Assembly (NCBI GenBank): GCA_022376925.1
Contig: JAIOJX010000006.1
Location: forward strand, 63,139,394-63,203,393
Direction: 5' to 3'
Length of the DNA: 64,000 nucleotides
DNA from: Tragulus kanchil
Lineage: Eukaryota > Chordata > Mammalia > Artiodactyla > Tragulidae
Position 1 is the stretch's first letter. Every line of letters begins with the position of its first letter. Shown piece by piece: positions 1 to 30,895 of the stretch. The position numbers were made by a program, and so were the translations under genes. The notes beneath the pieces are model-generated. The model had not been told where the DNA came from and made no database searches. It was given only the letters and a program-made list of their open reading frames with translations.

Positions 1-197
1 CAACATGCTAAACTGAAGTTAATTTTTTTAACTTGAAGGTTCTTTGATTTACAGAATTTTTATAACTTCAACCCAACTCAAATGACTCATTGTTTCTATT
101 ATTTCTAATCTGAAATAACCCTGCACTTTACTACTGCGTTATTCATAGACATTTTTGGTTCTCTCCTGGGGGATGTTGTGAACTTAGAAACCAATGC
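1..197. other. Intergenic DNA before the L1 insertion
   Basis: AT-rich sequence with no coding or repeat signal that I recognise. The L1 target-site duplication starts at 198. Confidence 0.5.
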
Positions 198-210
198 TGA
201 CATACATTTT

Positions 211-2423
211 TAAAAATTTATTATTATTATTATTATTTTTTAAATTGGTCTTTTTAAATCTGGTCTTACATTTAGGTCTTTAATCCATTTTGAGTTGATC
301 TTTGTGTATGGTGTCAGGGAATGCTCCAACTTCATTTTTTTGCATGTAGCTGTCCAATTTTCCCAGCACCATTTGTTGAAGAGGCTGTCTTTGTCCCATT
401 GTATAGTTTCGCCTCCTTTGTCAAAAATAAGGTACCCATAGGTGCGTGGGTTTATCTCTGGGTTCTCAGTCTTGTTCCATTGATCTATATTTCTGTTTTT
501 GTGCCAGTACCATACTGTCTTGAGGACTGTTGCTTTGTAGTAGAGTCTGAAGTTAGTGAGGCTGATTCCTCCATCTCCATTCTTCTTTCTCTGGATTTCT
601 TTGGCTATTCGAGGTCTTTTGCATTTCCATATGAACTGTGTTATTCTTTGGTCTAGTTTTGTGGAAAATGTCAATGGTAGTTGAATAGGTATTGCATTGA
701 GTTTGTAGATGATATTTGGTAGTATGGTCATTTTCACAATATTGATTTTTCCAACCCAGGAACATGGAATATCTCTCCATCTGTTGAAGTCTTCTTTAAT
801 TTCTTTCATGAGTGTCTTGTAATTTTCAGTGTACATTTCTTTTGTTTCCTTGGGTAAGTTTATTCCTAGATATTTGATTCTTTTGGTTGCAGTGGTGAAG
901 GAGATTGCCTCTTTGATTTCATTTTCTGATTTTTCATTGTTTGTGTATAGGAATGCCAGTGCTTTCTGTGTGTTGACTTTGTATCCTGCGACTTTGCTGA
1001 ATTCGTTGATTAGCTCTAGTAGCTTTGTAATAGTGTCTTTGGGATTTTCTATGTATAATATCATGTCATCTGCAAAAAGAGAGAGCTTGACTTCTTCCTT
1101 TCCAGTCTGGATTCCTTTGATTTCTTTCTCTTCTCTTATTGCTGTTGCTCGAACTTCCAGGACTATGTTGAATAGTAGCGGTGAAAGTGGACACCCCTGT
1201 CTTGTTCCTGATCTTAGAGGGAATGCTTTCAGTTTTTCACCATTGAGGATAATGTTCACTGTGGGCTTCTCATATATGGCTTTTACTATGTTGAGATAGG
1301 TTCCTTCTATGCCTATTTTCTGAAGAGTTTTTATCAGTAATGGATGCTGCACTTCCTCGAAGACTTTTTCTGCATCTATTGAGATTATGTTGTGGTTTTT
1401 GTTTCTCAATTCGTTGATATAGTGTATCACATTGATTTGTGAATATTGAAGAATCCTTGTGTGCCTGGGATGAAACCTACTTGATCATGATGTATGAGTT
1501 TTTTGATGTGTCATTGAATTCTGTTTGCTAGGATTTTGTTGAGGATTTTGGCACCTTAGTTCATCAGTGAAATTGGCCCATAATTTTCCTTTTTTGTGTT
1601 GCCTTTGCCTGGTTTGGGTATCACGGTGATGGTGGCCTCGTAGAATGTGTTTGGAAGTGTTCCTTCCTGTGCAATTGTTTGGAAGAGCTTTAGAAGGATA
1701 GGCATTAGCTCTTCTTTAAATGTTTGGTAGAATTCACCTGTGAAGTCATCTGGCCCTGGGCTTTTATTTTATTTTTGGGTAGATTTTTGATCACAAATTC
1801 AATTTCTGAGCTTGCAAAGTTTCTGTTTCTTCCTGGCTCAGTCTTGGGAGATTAATCTTCCCCAAGAAACTGTCCATTTCTTCCAGGTTGTCCAGTTTGT
1901 TGCCATAGAGTTGTTCATAATAGTCTCTTACAATCCTTTGGATTTCTGCATTCTCTGTTTTAATCTCTCCTTTTTCATTTTTGATTTTGTTGATCTAGTT
2001 CTTCTCTCTCTTTTTCCTGATGAGTCTGGCCAGTGGCTTGTCAATTTTGTTTAACTTTTCAAAGAACCAGCTTTTTGTTTTATTTATCCATACTATAGTT
2101 TCTTTCATTTCTTTCTCATTTATTTCTGCTCTAGTCTTTATAATCTCTCTTCTTCTGCTGGCTTTGGGGTGTTTCTGTTCTTCTTTTTCCAATTGTTTTA
2201 AGCAGAGGGTTAGGTCATCTACTTCATATTTTCCTAGTTTCTTGAGGTAGGATTGTATTGCTATACATTTCCCTCTTAACACTGCTTTTGCAGTATCCCA
2301 TAGGTTTTGCACGGTCATGTGTTCATTGTCATTTTCTTCTAGGAATTTTTAAATTTCTCCTTTGATTTTCTCAGCAATTGAGTTCGTGGTCTCTATTTGC
2401 TTATTTTTCATTTCTTGCATGGA
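211..2423 (-). mobile_element. LINE-1 fragment (ORF2 region) with target-site duplication
   Basis: The minus strand encodes L1 ORF2 protein pieces: a 396-aa open frame (240-1430) with reverse-transcriptase motifs [18 protein letters not shown] and [12 protein letters not shown], and upstream SWFFEKLNKIDKPLARLI (1995-2318). Frameshifts break the frame between about 1430 and 2000. Endonuclease and ORF1 are missing at the 5' side, and the ORF2 C-terminal third is missing at the 3' side. The 3' end is an A/TAA-rich tail at 212-240. TGACATACATTTT occurs at 198-210 and 2424-2436, a 13-bp target-site duplication bounding the insert. It is not an active element. Confidence 0.9.
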
Positions 2424-3885
2424 TGACATACATTTTAAAAAGTCCCATATTGCATATGTCTGAATCAGCATTAGATATATATATCTACACATATCTAATT
2501 TCCTCTGCCGCTTTGTTTGCTCATTCTCCAGGTTTTCAGACTTCCCAGGGATTCCTAAGCTTGTTAGAATCATTTGTACATACCAGTTCAGCCTAACTGT
2601 GTTAAAGGTGTCCTTTGAAACCACAGACTACTTCACCAGAGGCCTGGCTTTCATTTTAACAATTAACCTGAGATAAGGACTTGTGCTGAAAAGCAGCTTG
2701 CTACCACATTTCCGTGTGGTGACAATTTCTGATCCCTGGGTAAAACCTGAGACTGTTTAAATGTGGTGTTCACCTGTGAAGTCATCTGGGGCCCTGGGGG
2801 CTTCCTGTGCAATTGTTTGGAAGAGCTTTAGAAGGATAGGCATTAGCTCTTCTTTAAATGTTTGGTAGAATTCACCTGTGAAGTCATCTGGCCCTGGGCT
2901 TTTATTTTATTTTTGGGTAGATTTTTGATCACAAATTCAATTTCTGAGCTTGCAAAGTTTCTGTTTCTTCCTGGCTCAGTCTTGGGAGATTAATCTTCCC
3001 CAAGAAACTGTCCATTTCTTCCAGGTTGTCCAGTTTGTTGCCATAGAGTTGTTCATAATAGTCTCTTACAATCCTTTGGATTTCTGCATTCTCTGTTTTA
3101 ATCTCTCCTTTTTCATTTTTGATTTTGTTGATCTAGTTCTTCTCTCTCTTTTTCCTGATGAGTCTGGCCAGTGGCTTGTCAATTTTGTTTAACTTTTCAA
3201 AGAACCAGCTTTTTGTTTTATTTATCCATACTATAGTTTCTTTCATTTCTTTCTCATTTATTTCTGCTCTAGTCTTTATAATCTCTCTTCTTCTGCTGGC
3301 TTTGGGGTGTTTCTGTTCTTCTTTTTCCAATTGTTTTAAGCAGAGGGTTAGGTCATCTACTTCATATTTTCCTAGTTTCTTGAGGTAGGATTGTATTGCT
3401 ATACATTTCCCTCTTAACACTGCTTTTGCAGTATCCCATAGGTTTTGCACGGTCATGTGTTCATTGTCATTTTCTTCTAGGAATTTTTAAATTTCTCCTT
3501 TGATTTTCTCAGCAATTGAGTTCGTGGTCTCTATTTGCTTATTTTTCATTTCTTGCATGGATGACATACATTTTAAAAAGTCCCATATTGCATATGTCTG
3601 AATCAGCATTAGATATATATATCTACACATATCTAATTTCCTCTGCCGCTTTGTTTGCTCATTCTCCAGGTTTTCAGACTTCCCAGGGATTCCTAAGCTT
3701 GTTAGAATCATTTGTACATACCAGTTCAGCCTAACTGTGTTAAAGGTGTCCTTTGAAACCACAGACTACTTCACCAGAGGCCTGGCTTTCATTTTAACAA
3801 TTAACCTGAGATAAGGACTTGTGCTGAAAAGCAGCTTGCTACCACATTTCCGTGTGGTGACAATTTCTGATCCCTGGGTAAAACC
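1662..3885 (+). repeat. Near-tandem duplication 1 (displacement 1138)
   Basis: 1662-2747 recurs at 2800-3885 and carries part of the L1 and its flank. The join at 2748-2799 repeats a scrambled fragment of sequence found near 1735-1760. Assembly artefact is most likely. Confidence 0.9.
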
Positions 3886-4430
3886 ACTCCTCTCTGAATG
3901 ATAGGCTATAAGCAAGCAATCTGATGATTTTCCTAAAGAATCAATTTCTACTTTAATCTTCTGAGAAATTCTTTTTATTCCCTAAGAAAATTCTGAAATG
4001 AATATGCTCCCATTAACCTTTTTATGTTTTATCTTTGCAATTACAAATGCAAATAAATGAAATGAAATAAGAAATTAATAGGATATTAAAGCTGTTTGAT
4101 AGTAAGCATGATTCTAAAGTTGAAAAATGGTGACACTGATTTTTTTTTTATTGTTCATTAAAAATATTTCTTTGCAGAAGAGAGAATATTGTAATCATCC
4201 CAAGAAAAAGACTCTTATCTTTCACTTCATCTTCATAGTGACTAACATAGTATCCTGGATTATTGGTACCCAGTCAGTATTCATTGACTTAATAACTAAA
4301 AAATGCTCATTTAAGATGTTGCAATTTGCATAGATATATGAAATCTATAAGTACTTTTAGCTTACTTGATTCTTTTCAGCCACTTTCAAACAATAAGTAA
4401 GCTCTCGCTTGTTTGTAAACTTTTTGCTTA
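3886..4430. other. Unique intergenic DNA
   Basis: AT-rich, no convincing gene or element. The 68-aa open frame at 4127-4333 has no recognisable features. Confidence 0.4.
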
Positions 4431-6613
4431 AGGACTTCTTTTTTATTATCTAATGTGACTTTATCAAAAATGTATTTGTAAAAGCAAGTGCTTTTTAATG
4501 AACTGATTTCCTATAAGCTTAATAGATGAATCAGATTTTTGGATAATTTTCACTTAATCTCAAAATAAAATGTTGTACATGGAAGAAGCTTAAAACAAAT
4601 TATTATTTTGCATTGCTGATTGAGTTCAAATCTAATCTTTAACTTGTTGGAAATAATCTCTTGTAAGGATCTATTTGGTTCTATTTTGGATAAGAGAATA
4701 ATACATTTCCCTCAAGTGATTGGTTACACTTGATAGGTTTTCCTGGTTTTCTCTGAGGTACTGGCTAACTTAGATTGTATAGCATTTTATCCACATACTG
4801 GGTTACCCCTTCCTTACTCACCCTAATTTGTATTCATGTTCCTTTTGTTTGTCTTAGTGTGTTTCTGATCTAAGCTTCTCTCTGATTCAGTCACTTAAAT
4901 TAACTTGTGTTTTCAACAGTTCAGTCAATCTGAAGATCATGGCCCATATTGCTCTATTCATTTACATCTGCAAGGAATCAAAGAGGGCATTCTGATTCCA
5001 TGGTATAAAGTGTGTGACTTTCTAAAGGGAATAATAGACTGGAGGCCCCTGTAGGACTGTTTTCTGGAGTTACTGGATCAAAAGCACTCCTATTGTTTAA
5101 ACTTGAAAATGAAAATTGAGGAACTTGAAAATAGAGTCTTAGTTTTCCTGAGTGCTCCCAGAGTTGTGGGAATCAAGCTGCTCCATTTTTGAGAAAATAT
5201 CCAAGAATGGATGGAGTAGAGGTCATATTCCATGGCAGTTAAAAACATAAAGTCGGCCTTCCCTGGTGGTCCAGTGGGTAAGGACACTGCCTTGCAGTGC
5301 AAAGGGCGCTGGTTCGATCCCTGGCCTGGGAAGATCCCACATGCCGCAGAGCAGCTGGACCCATGTGTCCAATTACTGAGCCGGACTCTGGAGAGCATGC
5401 GCCCAGAGCCGGTGCTCTGTGACAACAGAGGCCACTGTGATAGGAGGCCCATACGGGCCAAAGAACAAAGATGGATGAAAATAGATAAATGAAAGACCAA
5501 TAGAGGTGGCCCAGCTAAACTTTTTGTTTTTTTAAGGACTTCTTTTATTATCTAATGTGACTTTATCAAAATGTATTTGTAAAAGCAAGTGCTTTTAATG
5601 AACTGATCTCCGATAAGCTTAATAGATGAATCAGATTTTTGGATAATTTTCACTTAATCTCAAAATAAAATGTTGTACATGGAAGAAGCTTAAAACAAAT
5701 TATTATTTTGCATTGCTGATTGAGTTCAAATCTAATCTTTAACTTGTTGGAAATAATCTCTTGTAAGGATCTATTTGGTTCTATTTTGGATAAGAGAATA
5801 ATACATTTCCCTCAAGTGATTGGTTACACTTGATAGGTTTTCCTGGTTTTCTCTGAGGTACTGGCTAACTTAGATTGTATAGCATTTTATCCACATACTG
5901 GGTTACCCCTTCCTTACTCACCCTAATTTGTATTCATGTTCCTTTTGTTTGTCTTAGTGTGTTTCTGATCTAAGCTTCTCTCTGATTCAGTCACTTAAAT
6001 TAACTTGTGTTTTCAACAGTTCAGTCAATCTGAAGATCATGGCCCATATTGCTCTATTCATTTACATCTGCAAGGAATCAAAGAGGGCATTCTGATTCCA
6101 TGGTATAAAGTGTGTGACTTTCTAAAGGGAATAATAGACTGGAGGCCCCTGTAGGACTGTTTTCTGGAGTTACTGGATCAAAAGCACTCCTATTGTTTAA
6201 ACTTGAAAATGAAAATTGAGGAACTTGAAAATAGAGTCTTAGTTTTCCTGAGTGCTCCCAGAGTTGTGGGAATCAAGCTGCTCCATTTTTGAGAAAATAT
6301 CCAAGAATGGATGGAGTAGAGGTCATATTCCATGGCAGTTAAAAACATAAAGTCGGCCTTCCCTGGTGGTCCAGTGGGTAAGGACACTGCCTTGCAGTGC
6401 AAAGGGCGCTGGTTCGATCCCTGGCCTGGGAAGATCCCACATGCCGCAGAGCAGCTGGACCCATGTGTCCAATTACTGAGCCGGACTCTGGAGAGCATGC
6501 GCCCAGAGCCGGTGCTCTGTGACAACAGAGGCCACTGTGATAGGAGGCCCATACGGGCCAAAGAACAAAGATGGATGAAAATAGATAAATGAAAGACCAA
6601 TAGAAGTGGCCCA
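4431..6613 (+). repeat. Near-tandem duplication 2 (displacement 1100)
   Basis: 4431-5513 recurs at about 5531-6613, including a SINE. The join at 5514-5530 is a corrupted copy of the bases just before 4431, as expected of a noisy read end. Confidence 0.9.
5258..5513 (+). mobile_element. CHR-like tRNA-derived SINE, cut at a join
   Basis: tRNA-like head with a perfect B box GGTTCGATCCC, then a body of about 200 bp. It ends at the artificial join, losing its tail. The full version is at 6355-6675. Confidence 0.8.
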
Positions 6614-6675
6614 CCCGCCCCCTCCCTCCCCAACCCGCTCCTGCCTCTAAAAATAAATAAATAAATAAATAAAGT
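6355..6675 (+). mobile_element. CHR-like tRNA-derived SINE, full length
   Basis: About 320 bp: head CTTCCCTGGTGGTCCAGTGG with pol III A and B boxes, a body, a C-rich segment and an (AATA)n tail. It belongs to the tRNA-Glu/CHR group shared by ruminants and whales, but with a longer 3' body than the CHR elements I know. Open frames within it are not genes. Confidence 0.8.
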
Positions 6676-6734
6676 CTTCAATCTACTAGCCAAGATTCAA
6701 ATGTGGAGTAGTAGCATTTATTAACGTATCACCT

Positions 6735-6890
6735 TATAAGAGAATTTGACTTCTCTGTGTCTCAGATTATTCATATGTAAAGTGGAAAACAAGCCTTGCA
6801 ATAGTATATACTCCATAAGGTTTTTGTAAAGATTAAATGAGATAATGCTCTTTAAGTCTAGCCTGCAGTAGTCCCTCAGTGTATTGTATT
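6735..6890 (+). mobile_element. MIR SINE fragment upstream of MMP13
   Basis: Diverged MIR core: tctgtgtctcagattattca, then a TGTAAAGTGG-like segment, then GATTAAATGAGATAATGCTC. Its duplicate lies at 7894-8049. Confidence 0.65.
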
Positions 6891-7395
6891 CCAATATATG
6901 GTATTCTAATACCTTCTTCTACCTTTGCCTGGACATATAGGGACCTATAGGGAATTGGTGTAGGAATCCATGAATGTTGAGAAGCCACATCAGTGCTTTT
7001 AAATTCTAACTGCACATTCAATCCTGTGATGAATCTCTAAGATTAGTTCTGGTCCAATTCTGTGGCCTTCGAGGTATACATATATTTCCCTCTTACGTGT
7101 TCTGGAAAAAAATGAAGCTTAAAGCTCACCAGGTTATAAACATTCTAGAAACAACACTAGGTTTCTCTTTATGGAAGTCAGTGTGTTACCTGTATATTCT
7201 TATCTGAAAAAGTAAAAGTAGTTACTCTCCTACAAAGGAGAGAACATTTTTGCCAAGTGAAGTGAAAATTTTACTCTCTGTTTCTTCCCACAATAGTCAT
7301 AGATATGCTGAGAATATTATTTTGCAAGATGGTTTTTGAGACCCTGCTGAAACGAAAGAAGTTTTCGTATTATATTTCCCTCAAATTCTACCACA

Positions 7396-7566
7396 AACCA
7401 CACTTCTTAGGAGGAAAAAAAAGAAATTCGCCATGTAAGCATGTTTACCTTTAACTGACTAAGAAGTTGAAACTTGTCCATAGATGATGAGTCACTATCA
7501 TAAGCCTATAAAAGTAAAGGTACTTGTCTGAGGAAAGGTAGCTGTCTCTAGGCACAACCATTCAAG
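7396..7566 (+). promoter_or_regulatory. MMP13 proximal promoter, copy 1
   Basis: AACCACA at 7396-7402 is a RUNX2/OSE2 element, TGAGTCA at 7488-7494 an AP-1 site and TATAAAA at 7507-7513 the TATA box, in the order known from the human MMP13 promoter. Transcription should start about 25-30 nt after the TATA box, giving a short 5' UTR before the ATG at 7567. Site identity is seen directly; use by RUNX2 and FOS/JUN is established for human MMP13 and inferred here. Confidence 0.85.
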
Positions 7567-7686
7567 ATGCACCCAGGTGTCCTGGCTGGCTTCCTCTTCT
7601 TGAGCTGGACGGGTTGTTGGTCCCTGCCCCTTCCCAATGATGGAGATTCAGAAGATTTGTCTGAGGAAGACTTCCAGTTTGCAGAG
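7567..7686 (+). pseudogene. MMP13: Duplicate copy of MMP13 exon 1
   Basis: Identical in sequence to 8726-8845 and with its own promoter copy. It is followed at 7775 by only 23 good bases of exon 2, after which the sequence is garbled. I read it as an assembly duplicate. It could equally serve as the true exon 1, because the two copies are indistinguishable. Confidence 0.85.
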
Positions 7687-7774
7687 GTAGAGTATTTTAC
7701 TAATTCCAGTAATGTTATATATCTCATAAATACTCTTCTCTTTTAAAAGTGGTTCATTTTGCTCTCTTTTTTAG

Positions 7775-7857
7775 AACTATCTGAAATCATACTACTAAAT
7801 TCCTTCAGAAAATGCAGAAGCCTCTGTGGTTGACTGAGAATCCTGAAGGGGAAACTG
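7775..7857 (+). pseudogene. MMP13: Broken start of MMP13 exon 2 at a join
   Basis: The first 23 nt match exon 2. The rest is a scrambled, shortened version of it (GCAGAAGCCTCTGTGGTTGA is still legible), ending where the second copy of the upstream DNA begins at about 7858. This looks like an uncorrected noisy-read end, not a natural mutation. Confidence 0.8.
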
Positions 7858-8554
7858 AAATGTGGAGTAGTAGCATTTATTAACGTATCACCTTATAAGA
7901 GAATTTGACTTCTCTGTGTCTCAGATTATTCATATGTAAAGTGGAAAACAAGCCTTGCAATAGTATATACTCCATAAGGTTGTTGTAAAGATTAAATGAG
8001 ATAATGCTCTTTAAGTCTAGCCTGCAGTAGTCCCTCAGTGTATTGTATTCCAATATATGGTATTCTAATACCTTCTTCTACCTTTGCCTGGACATATAGG
8101 GACCTATAGGGAATTGGTGTAGGAATCCATGAATGTTGAGAAGCCACATCAGTGCTTTTAAATTCTAACTGCACATTCAATCCTGTGATGAATCTCTAAG
8201 ATTAGTTCTGGTCCAATTCTGTGGCCTTCGAGGTATACATATATTTCCCTCTTACGTGTTCTGGAAAAAAATGAAGCTTAAAGCTCACCAGGTTATAAAC
8301 ATTCTAGAAACAACACTAGGTTTCTCTTTATGGAAGTCAGTGTGTTACCTGTATATTCTTATCTGAAAAAGTAAAAGTAGTTACTCTCCTACAAAGGAGA
8401 GAACATTTTTGCCAAGTGAAGTGAAAATTTTACTCTCTGTTTCTTCCCACAATAGTCATAGATATGCTGAGAATATTATTTTGCAAGATGGTTTTTGAGA
8501 CCCTGCTGAAACGAAAGAAGTTTTCGTATTATATTTCCCTCAAATTCTACCACA

Positions 8555-8725
8555 AACCACACTTCTTAGGAGGAAAAAAAAGAAATTCGCCATGTAAGCA
8601 TGTTTACCTTTAACTGACTAAGAAGTTGAAACTTGTCCATAGATGATGAGTCACTATCATAAGCCTATAAAAGTAAAGGTACTTGTCTGAGGAAAGGTAG
8701 CTGTCTCTAGGCACAACCATTCAAG
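8555..8725 (+). promoter_or_regulatory. MMP13 proximal promoter, copy 2
   Basis: Same elements, displaced by 1159: RUNX2 site 8555-8561, AP-1 8647-8653, TATA 8666-8672. It drives the exon 1 copy with an intact exon 2 behind it. I believe only one promoter exists in the real genome. Confidence 0.85.
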
Positions 8726-27276
<18,551 letters not shown>

Positions 27277-28311
27277 AAATGTTTTTAAAATATTGGTATT
27301 TAAATCCTGGAGAGCATTTGAGATAATACTTCCACATATTTGTGAAGGGGATGTTGGTTTATGGGAGAAGGAGAGATATCTGGGGAAAGCTTAGTTCTGT
27401 GAACAAGCTTTAGTAAATTATCTTTGAGTAATGTCTATACAGCTATGCGTGGCTGGAACCACATTGTATTTTAAGGTCATACAATTCAGTATCTCTATGA
27501 ATTACCTAATTCTTGTGTACTGTGCAAAAGCAGTTGACAATATTCCCCAGATTAAAAATGAGATAATGGGCTATCAAAGAGAGTTACTTAACATATTTAT
27601 ATTTATAAGAAAACTTGGTAAAGACACAAAAGTAATACATTTATATAATTAATGATTCATCTTTATTAAACAGTAAAAAATAGTACAAAAATGCAATTTG
27701 GGGGGAGCATATGACACCTGCACACAAAGATAAACCAATGGAAATGTCTGCAGTGAATACATTGTAGACAACTTTCCAAAGAAATATTGAGATTTTTCAC
27801 TAAAAATATTTGAATGTACATACCCCTCTTCATACAGACACTAAGGGAATATCAAGTCACTAATGAAAGGAGACAAAGACTAATGATGAGGACAGTAGAT
27901 GTGGCATTTGGATTCTGTTTAATTTTCACTTTTGACAACGAGTCAAGGACTGCTCTCAAAGACAAATATTCCATTTCATATTTATAGAAGACAGAGCTAT
28001 GTTGGTATTAAAAATTTCAGGTCTTTCAAAAACATCAAGGTAAATTAAAATTGTTAGCCACAGCATCACTTCTTTATCAATCACTTGATTGTTTAAGACT
28101 AAAAGTAGTGTTTTATTTTATTTATATCTAAAATTGTTTTAATTCTCTAGTTTATCTCAGCTATATAAATAATTTTTGAAAGAAATAGACTAAAATAGAT
28201 CTTATAAATTGGAAGTACATATGTTAAAAAACAAAGCTATCCAAAATAAAGAATATAGTCTATTGTATTATGGTCCTCTTGAAGAATAAAATTAAGCTCT
28301 TTTTTGTATAG

Positions 28312-28412
28312 GCTATGTCTATTTTTCAATGGACCCATACAGTTTGAATACAGCATCTGGAGTAACCGTATTGTTAGAGTCATGCCAACAAGCGCCTTAC
28401 TGTGGTGGTAAA
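28312..28412 (+). pseudogene. MMP13: Third copy of MMP13 exon 10, frameshifted
   Basis: One T is missing from the run in the YFF codons, and several substitutions follow near the end, including the last Cys codon to TGG before TAA. The 3' UTR that follows is the one that continues into unique downstream DNA. Confidence 0.85.
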
Positions 28413-29640
28413 AATGTTTTTAAAATATTGGTATTTAAATCCTGGAGAGCATTTGAGATAATACTTCCACATATTTGTGAAGGGGATGTTGGTTTATGGG
28501 AGAAGGAGAGATATCTGGGGAAAGCTTAGTTCTGTGAACAAGCTTTAGTAAATTATCTTTGAGTAATGTCTATACAGCTATGCGTGGCTGGAACCACATT
28601 GTATTTTAAGGTCATACAATTCAGTATCTCTATGAATTACCTAATTCTTGTGTACTGTGCAAAAGCAGTTGACAATATTCCCCAGATTAAAAATGAGATA
28701 ATGGGCTATCAAAGAGAGTTACTTAACATATTTATATTTATAAGAAAACTTGGTAAAGACACAAAAGTAATACATTTATATAATTAATGATTCATCTTTA
28801 TTAAACAGTAAAAAATAGTACAAAAATGCAATTTGGGGGGAGCATATGACACCTGCACACAAAGATAAACCAATGGAAATGTCTGCAGTGAATACATTGT
28901 AGACAACTTTCCAAAGAAATATTGAGATTTTTCACTAAAAATATTTGAATGTACATACCCCTCTTCATACAGACACTAAGGGAATATCAAGTCACTAATG
29001 AAAGGAGACAAAGACTAATGATGAGGACAGTAGATGTGGCATTTGGATTCTGTTTAATTTTCACTTTTGACAACGAGTCAAGGACTGCTCTCAAAGACAA
29101 ATATTCCATTTCATATTTATAGAAGACAGAGCTATGTTGGTATTAAAAATTTCAGGTCTTTCAAAAACATCAAGGTAAATTAAAATTGTTAGCCACAGCA
29201 TCACTTCTTTATCAATCACTTGATTGTTTAAGACTAAAAGTAGTGTTTTATTTTATTTATATCTAAAATTGTTTTAATTCTCTAGTTTATCTCAGCTATA
29301 TAAATAATTTTTGAAAGAAATAGACTAAAATAGATCTTATAAATTGGAAGTACATATGTTAAAAAACAAAGCTATCCAAAATAAAGAATATAGTCTATTG
29401 TATTATGGTCCTCTTGAAGAATAAAATTAAGCCTTTTTTCCCCTTTTTAAAAATTTTCTCCTTTAATCCTTCATAACTTTTTAAGTACTTGTTGAATATA
29501 TAAATGGCCATGAAGAGAGGAACCACTGTGTCAAAATGTCATGTTCATAAAAATTCAGGCAAAGATAAGAAAGTGTGCTGTATATGCAAAGTGTATTAGA
29601 AAGTGTTTATATTGTTTATAATAAAAAGATATTTCCAACA
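28413..29640 (+). other. MMP13 3' UTR with candidate polyadenylation signals
   Basis: AT-rich tail after the stop. AATAAA occurs at 29380-29385, 29420-29425 and 29620-29625 (AATAAA then AAGATA). The last would give a 3' UTR of about 1.2 kb, close to human MMP13, so it is the best candidate end. ATTTA motifs suggest mRNA instability. The stretch 27277-28298 is the first copy of most of this UTR. Confidence 0.65.
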
Positions 29641-30780
29641 GAAATACCATGTCACATGGTATATTTTTGTCTTTTGCTATAATTTTAAGCTTTCCTCAGA
29701 TAATGTCCATTTAAATTATTCCTATTTCTTACCATATGTTTCTTGGTGAATGCAACTCATAACTTTTTGTTTTTTTGTTTGGTTTGTATAAAGACCCTAA
29801 TTCAAATTTAGTGTTAATCATAACAGGCTTTAACTCAATTTCCAGTCGAGTTTGGTCAGCCTGTACTGATAAGCCCCGCTTTCTGGGTCAGCTTCCCTAG
29901 ATCAAGCCCACAGGTTCCTCAGTGTCTTCTCTGCTGAGTGTATTCCTAATGAAGTGGAGAGAGCAAGTAGATCTAGTCGGGAGGTCTGAGTACTAATGTT
30001 GACTCCGCTATGAACTGTGGCACATCACTTCAGGCAGCTCATTTAATCTGTTTGGGTTTTATTTTTCTGATATGTAAAATGAAAGACTTAGTAGCTTTGG
30101 GGAAATATGGGGAAGCAGGGAAGTCTTCCTGTTTGAGGAAGACAAACACTATCTAGGAAATTCAGAATCCACTGAGTTTAAACATTGATCTTTTTTGTTT
30201 TCTTGAGCATTACTCATTCCCAAACATTTAATAAGTGTCTGTTCAATGTCAAGCACCTAAAATTTCGAGATAAACTAGAAAAACTTGATCCCTGAAGAAC
30301 TTCTATCCTACTATGGAAACAGAGCAATTAGAATTGAATAAATTAAGTGTTTTTCAAGGGAGCAATGACCACCTGTTGTGGGTGTAGAGAAAACTGTTCT
30401 TTCTTTCCTCCTAGTGCATCTAATAAAAGGTCAGTCTATGAACTTTTCATCTTCCTTGACAATGTAGTAGGATTCTTGATTCCTAAGTTTTGCTACTGGA
30501 ATAGACATCATCCATCCATTCATCCAATAAATAAAACTGGTGCTCTGAGGTCCTCACATTAATGAGGAATTTTACCTACTGCGTATATGCGAGGGGGGGC
30601 ACAAGAGGGTCATTCAAGAAGGGCATCACAAAGGAAGAGAGCCATACCTAAGCTGGCGTAAAAAACTTAGTACTACCAAGGCAGTGAGGAAAATCAGGGA
30701 AAGGGCTCTAGCTCATGCCTTTAGACTAGAATGGATCTGTTGGAACCCAGCTGTGAGATACAGGTAAGGTTTTTTTCACT
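29640..30780. other. Intergenic DNA downstream of MMP13
   Basis: Single copy. A MIR-like core is visible near 30005-30085 (loss-bearing CACATCACTTCAGGCAGCTC and TATGTAAAATGAAAGACTTA). No gene seen. Confidence 0.5.
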
Positions 30781-30784
30781 CCAC

Positions 30785-30895
30785 TGAACAGACTGCAGGA
30801 TCTCAGTTTCCTGACTAGGGATTGAACCCAGGGTCAACTTAGTGAAAGCCCAGAATTCTGGAATCCTAACAACTAGGCCAACAGGCAACTCCTCT
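30785..30895 (-). mobile_element. tRNA-derived SINE, diverged
   Basis: The minus strand reads GGTTCAATCCCTAGTCAGGA, a B box with CHR-like continuation, preceded by a tRNA-like head. Confidence 0.65.

Noticed and set aside
240..1430. 396-aa frame as a host gene
   Set aside because: It is L1 ORF2 reverse transcriptase, truncated and bounded by a target-site duplication.
1662..3885. CRISPR-like array
   Set aside because: Two long copies only, no short repeat-spacer pattern, and a mammalian genome.
6190..6693. 167-aa minus-strand open frame, and similar frames at 5090, 53597 and 61089
   Set aside because: They lie wholly or largely in CHR-like SINE sequence; coding appearance comes from the GC-rich repeat.
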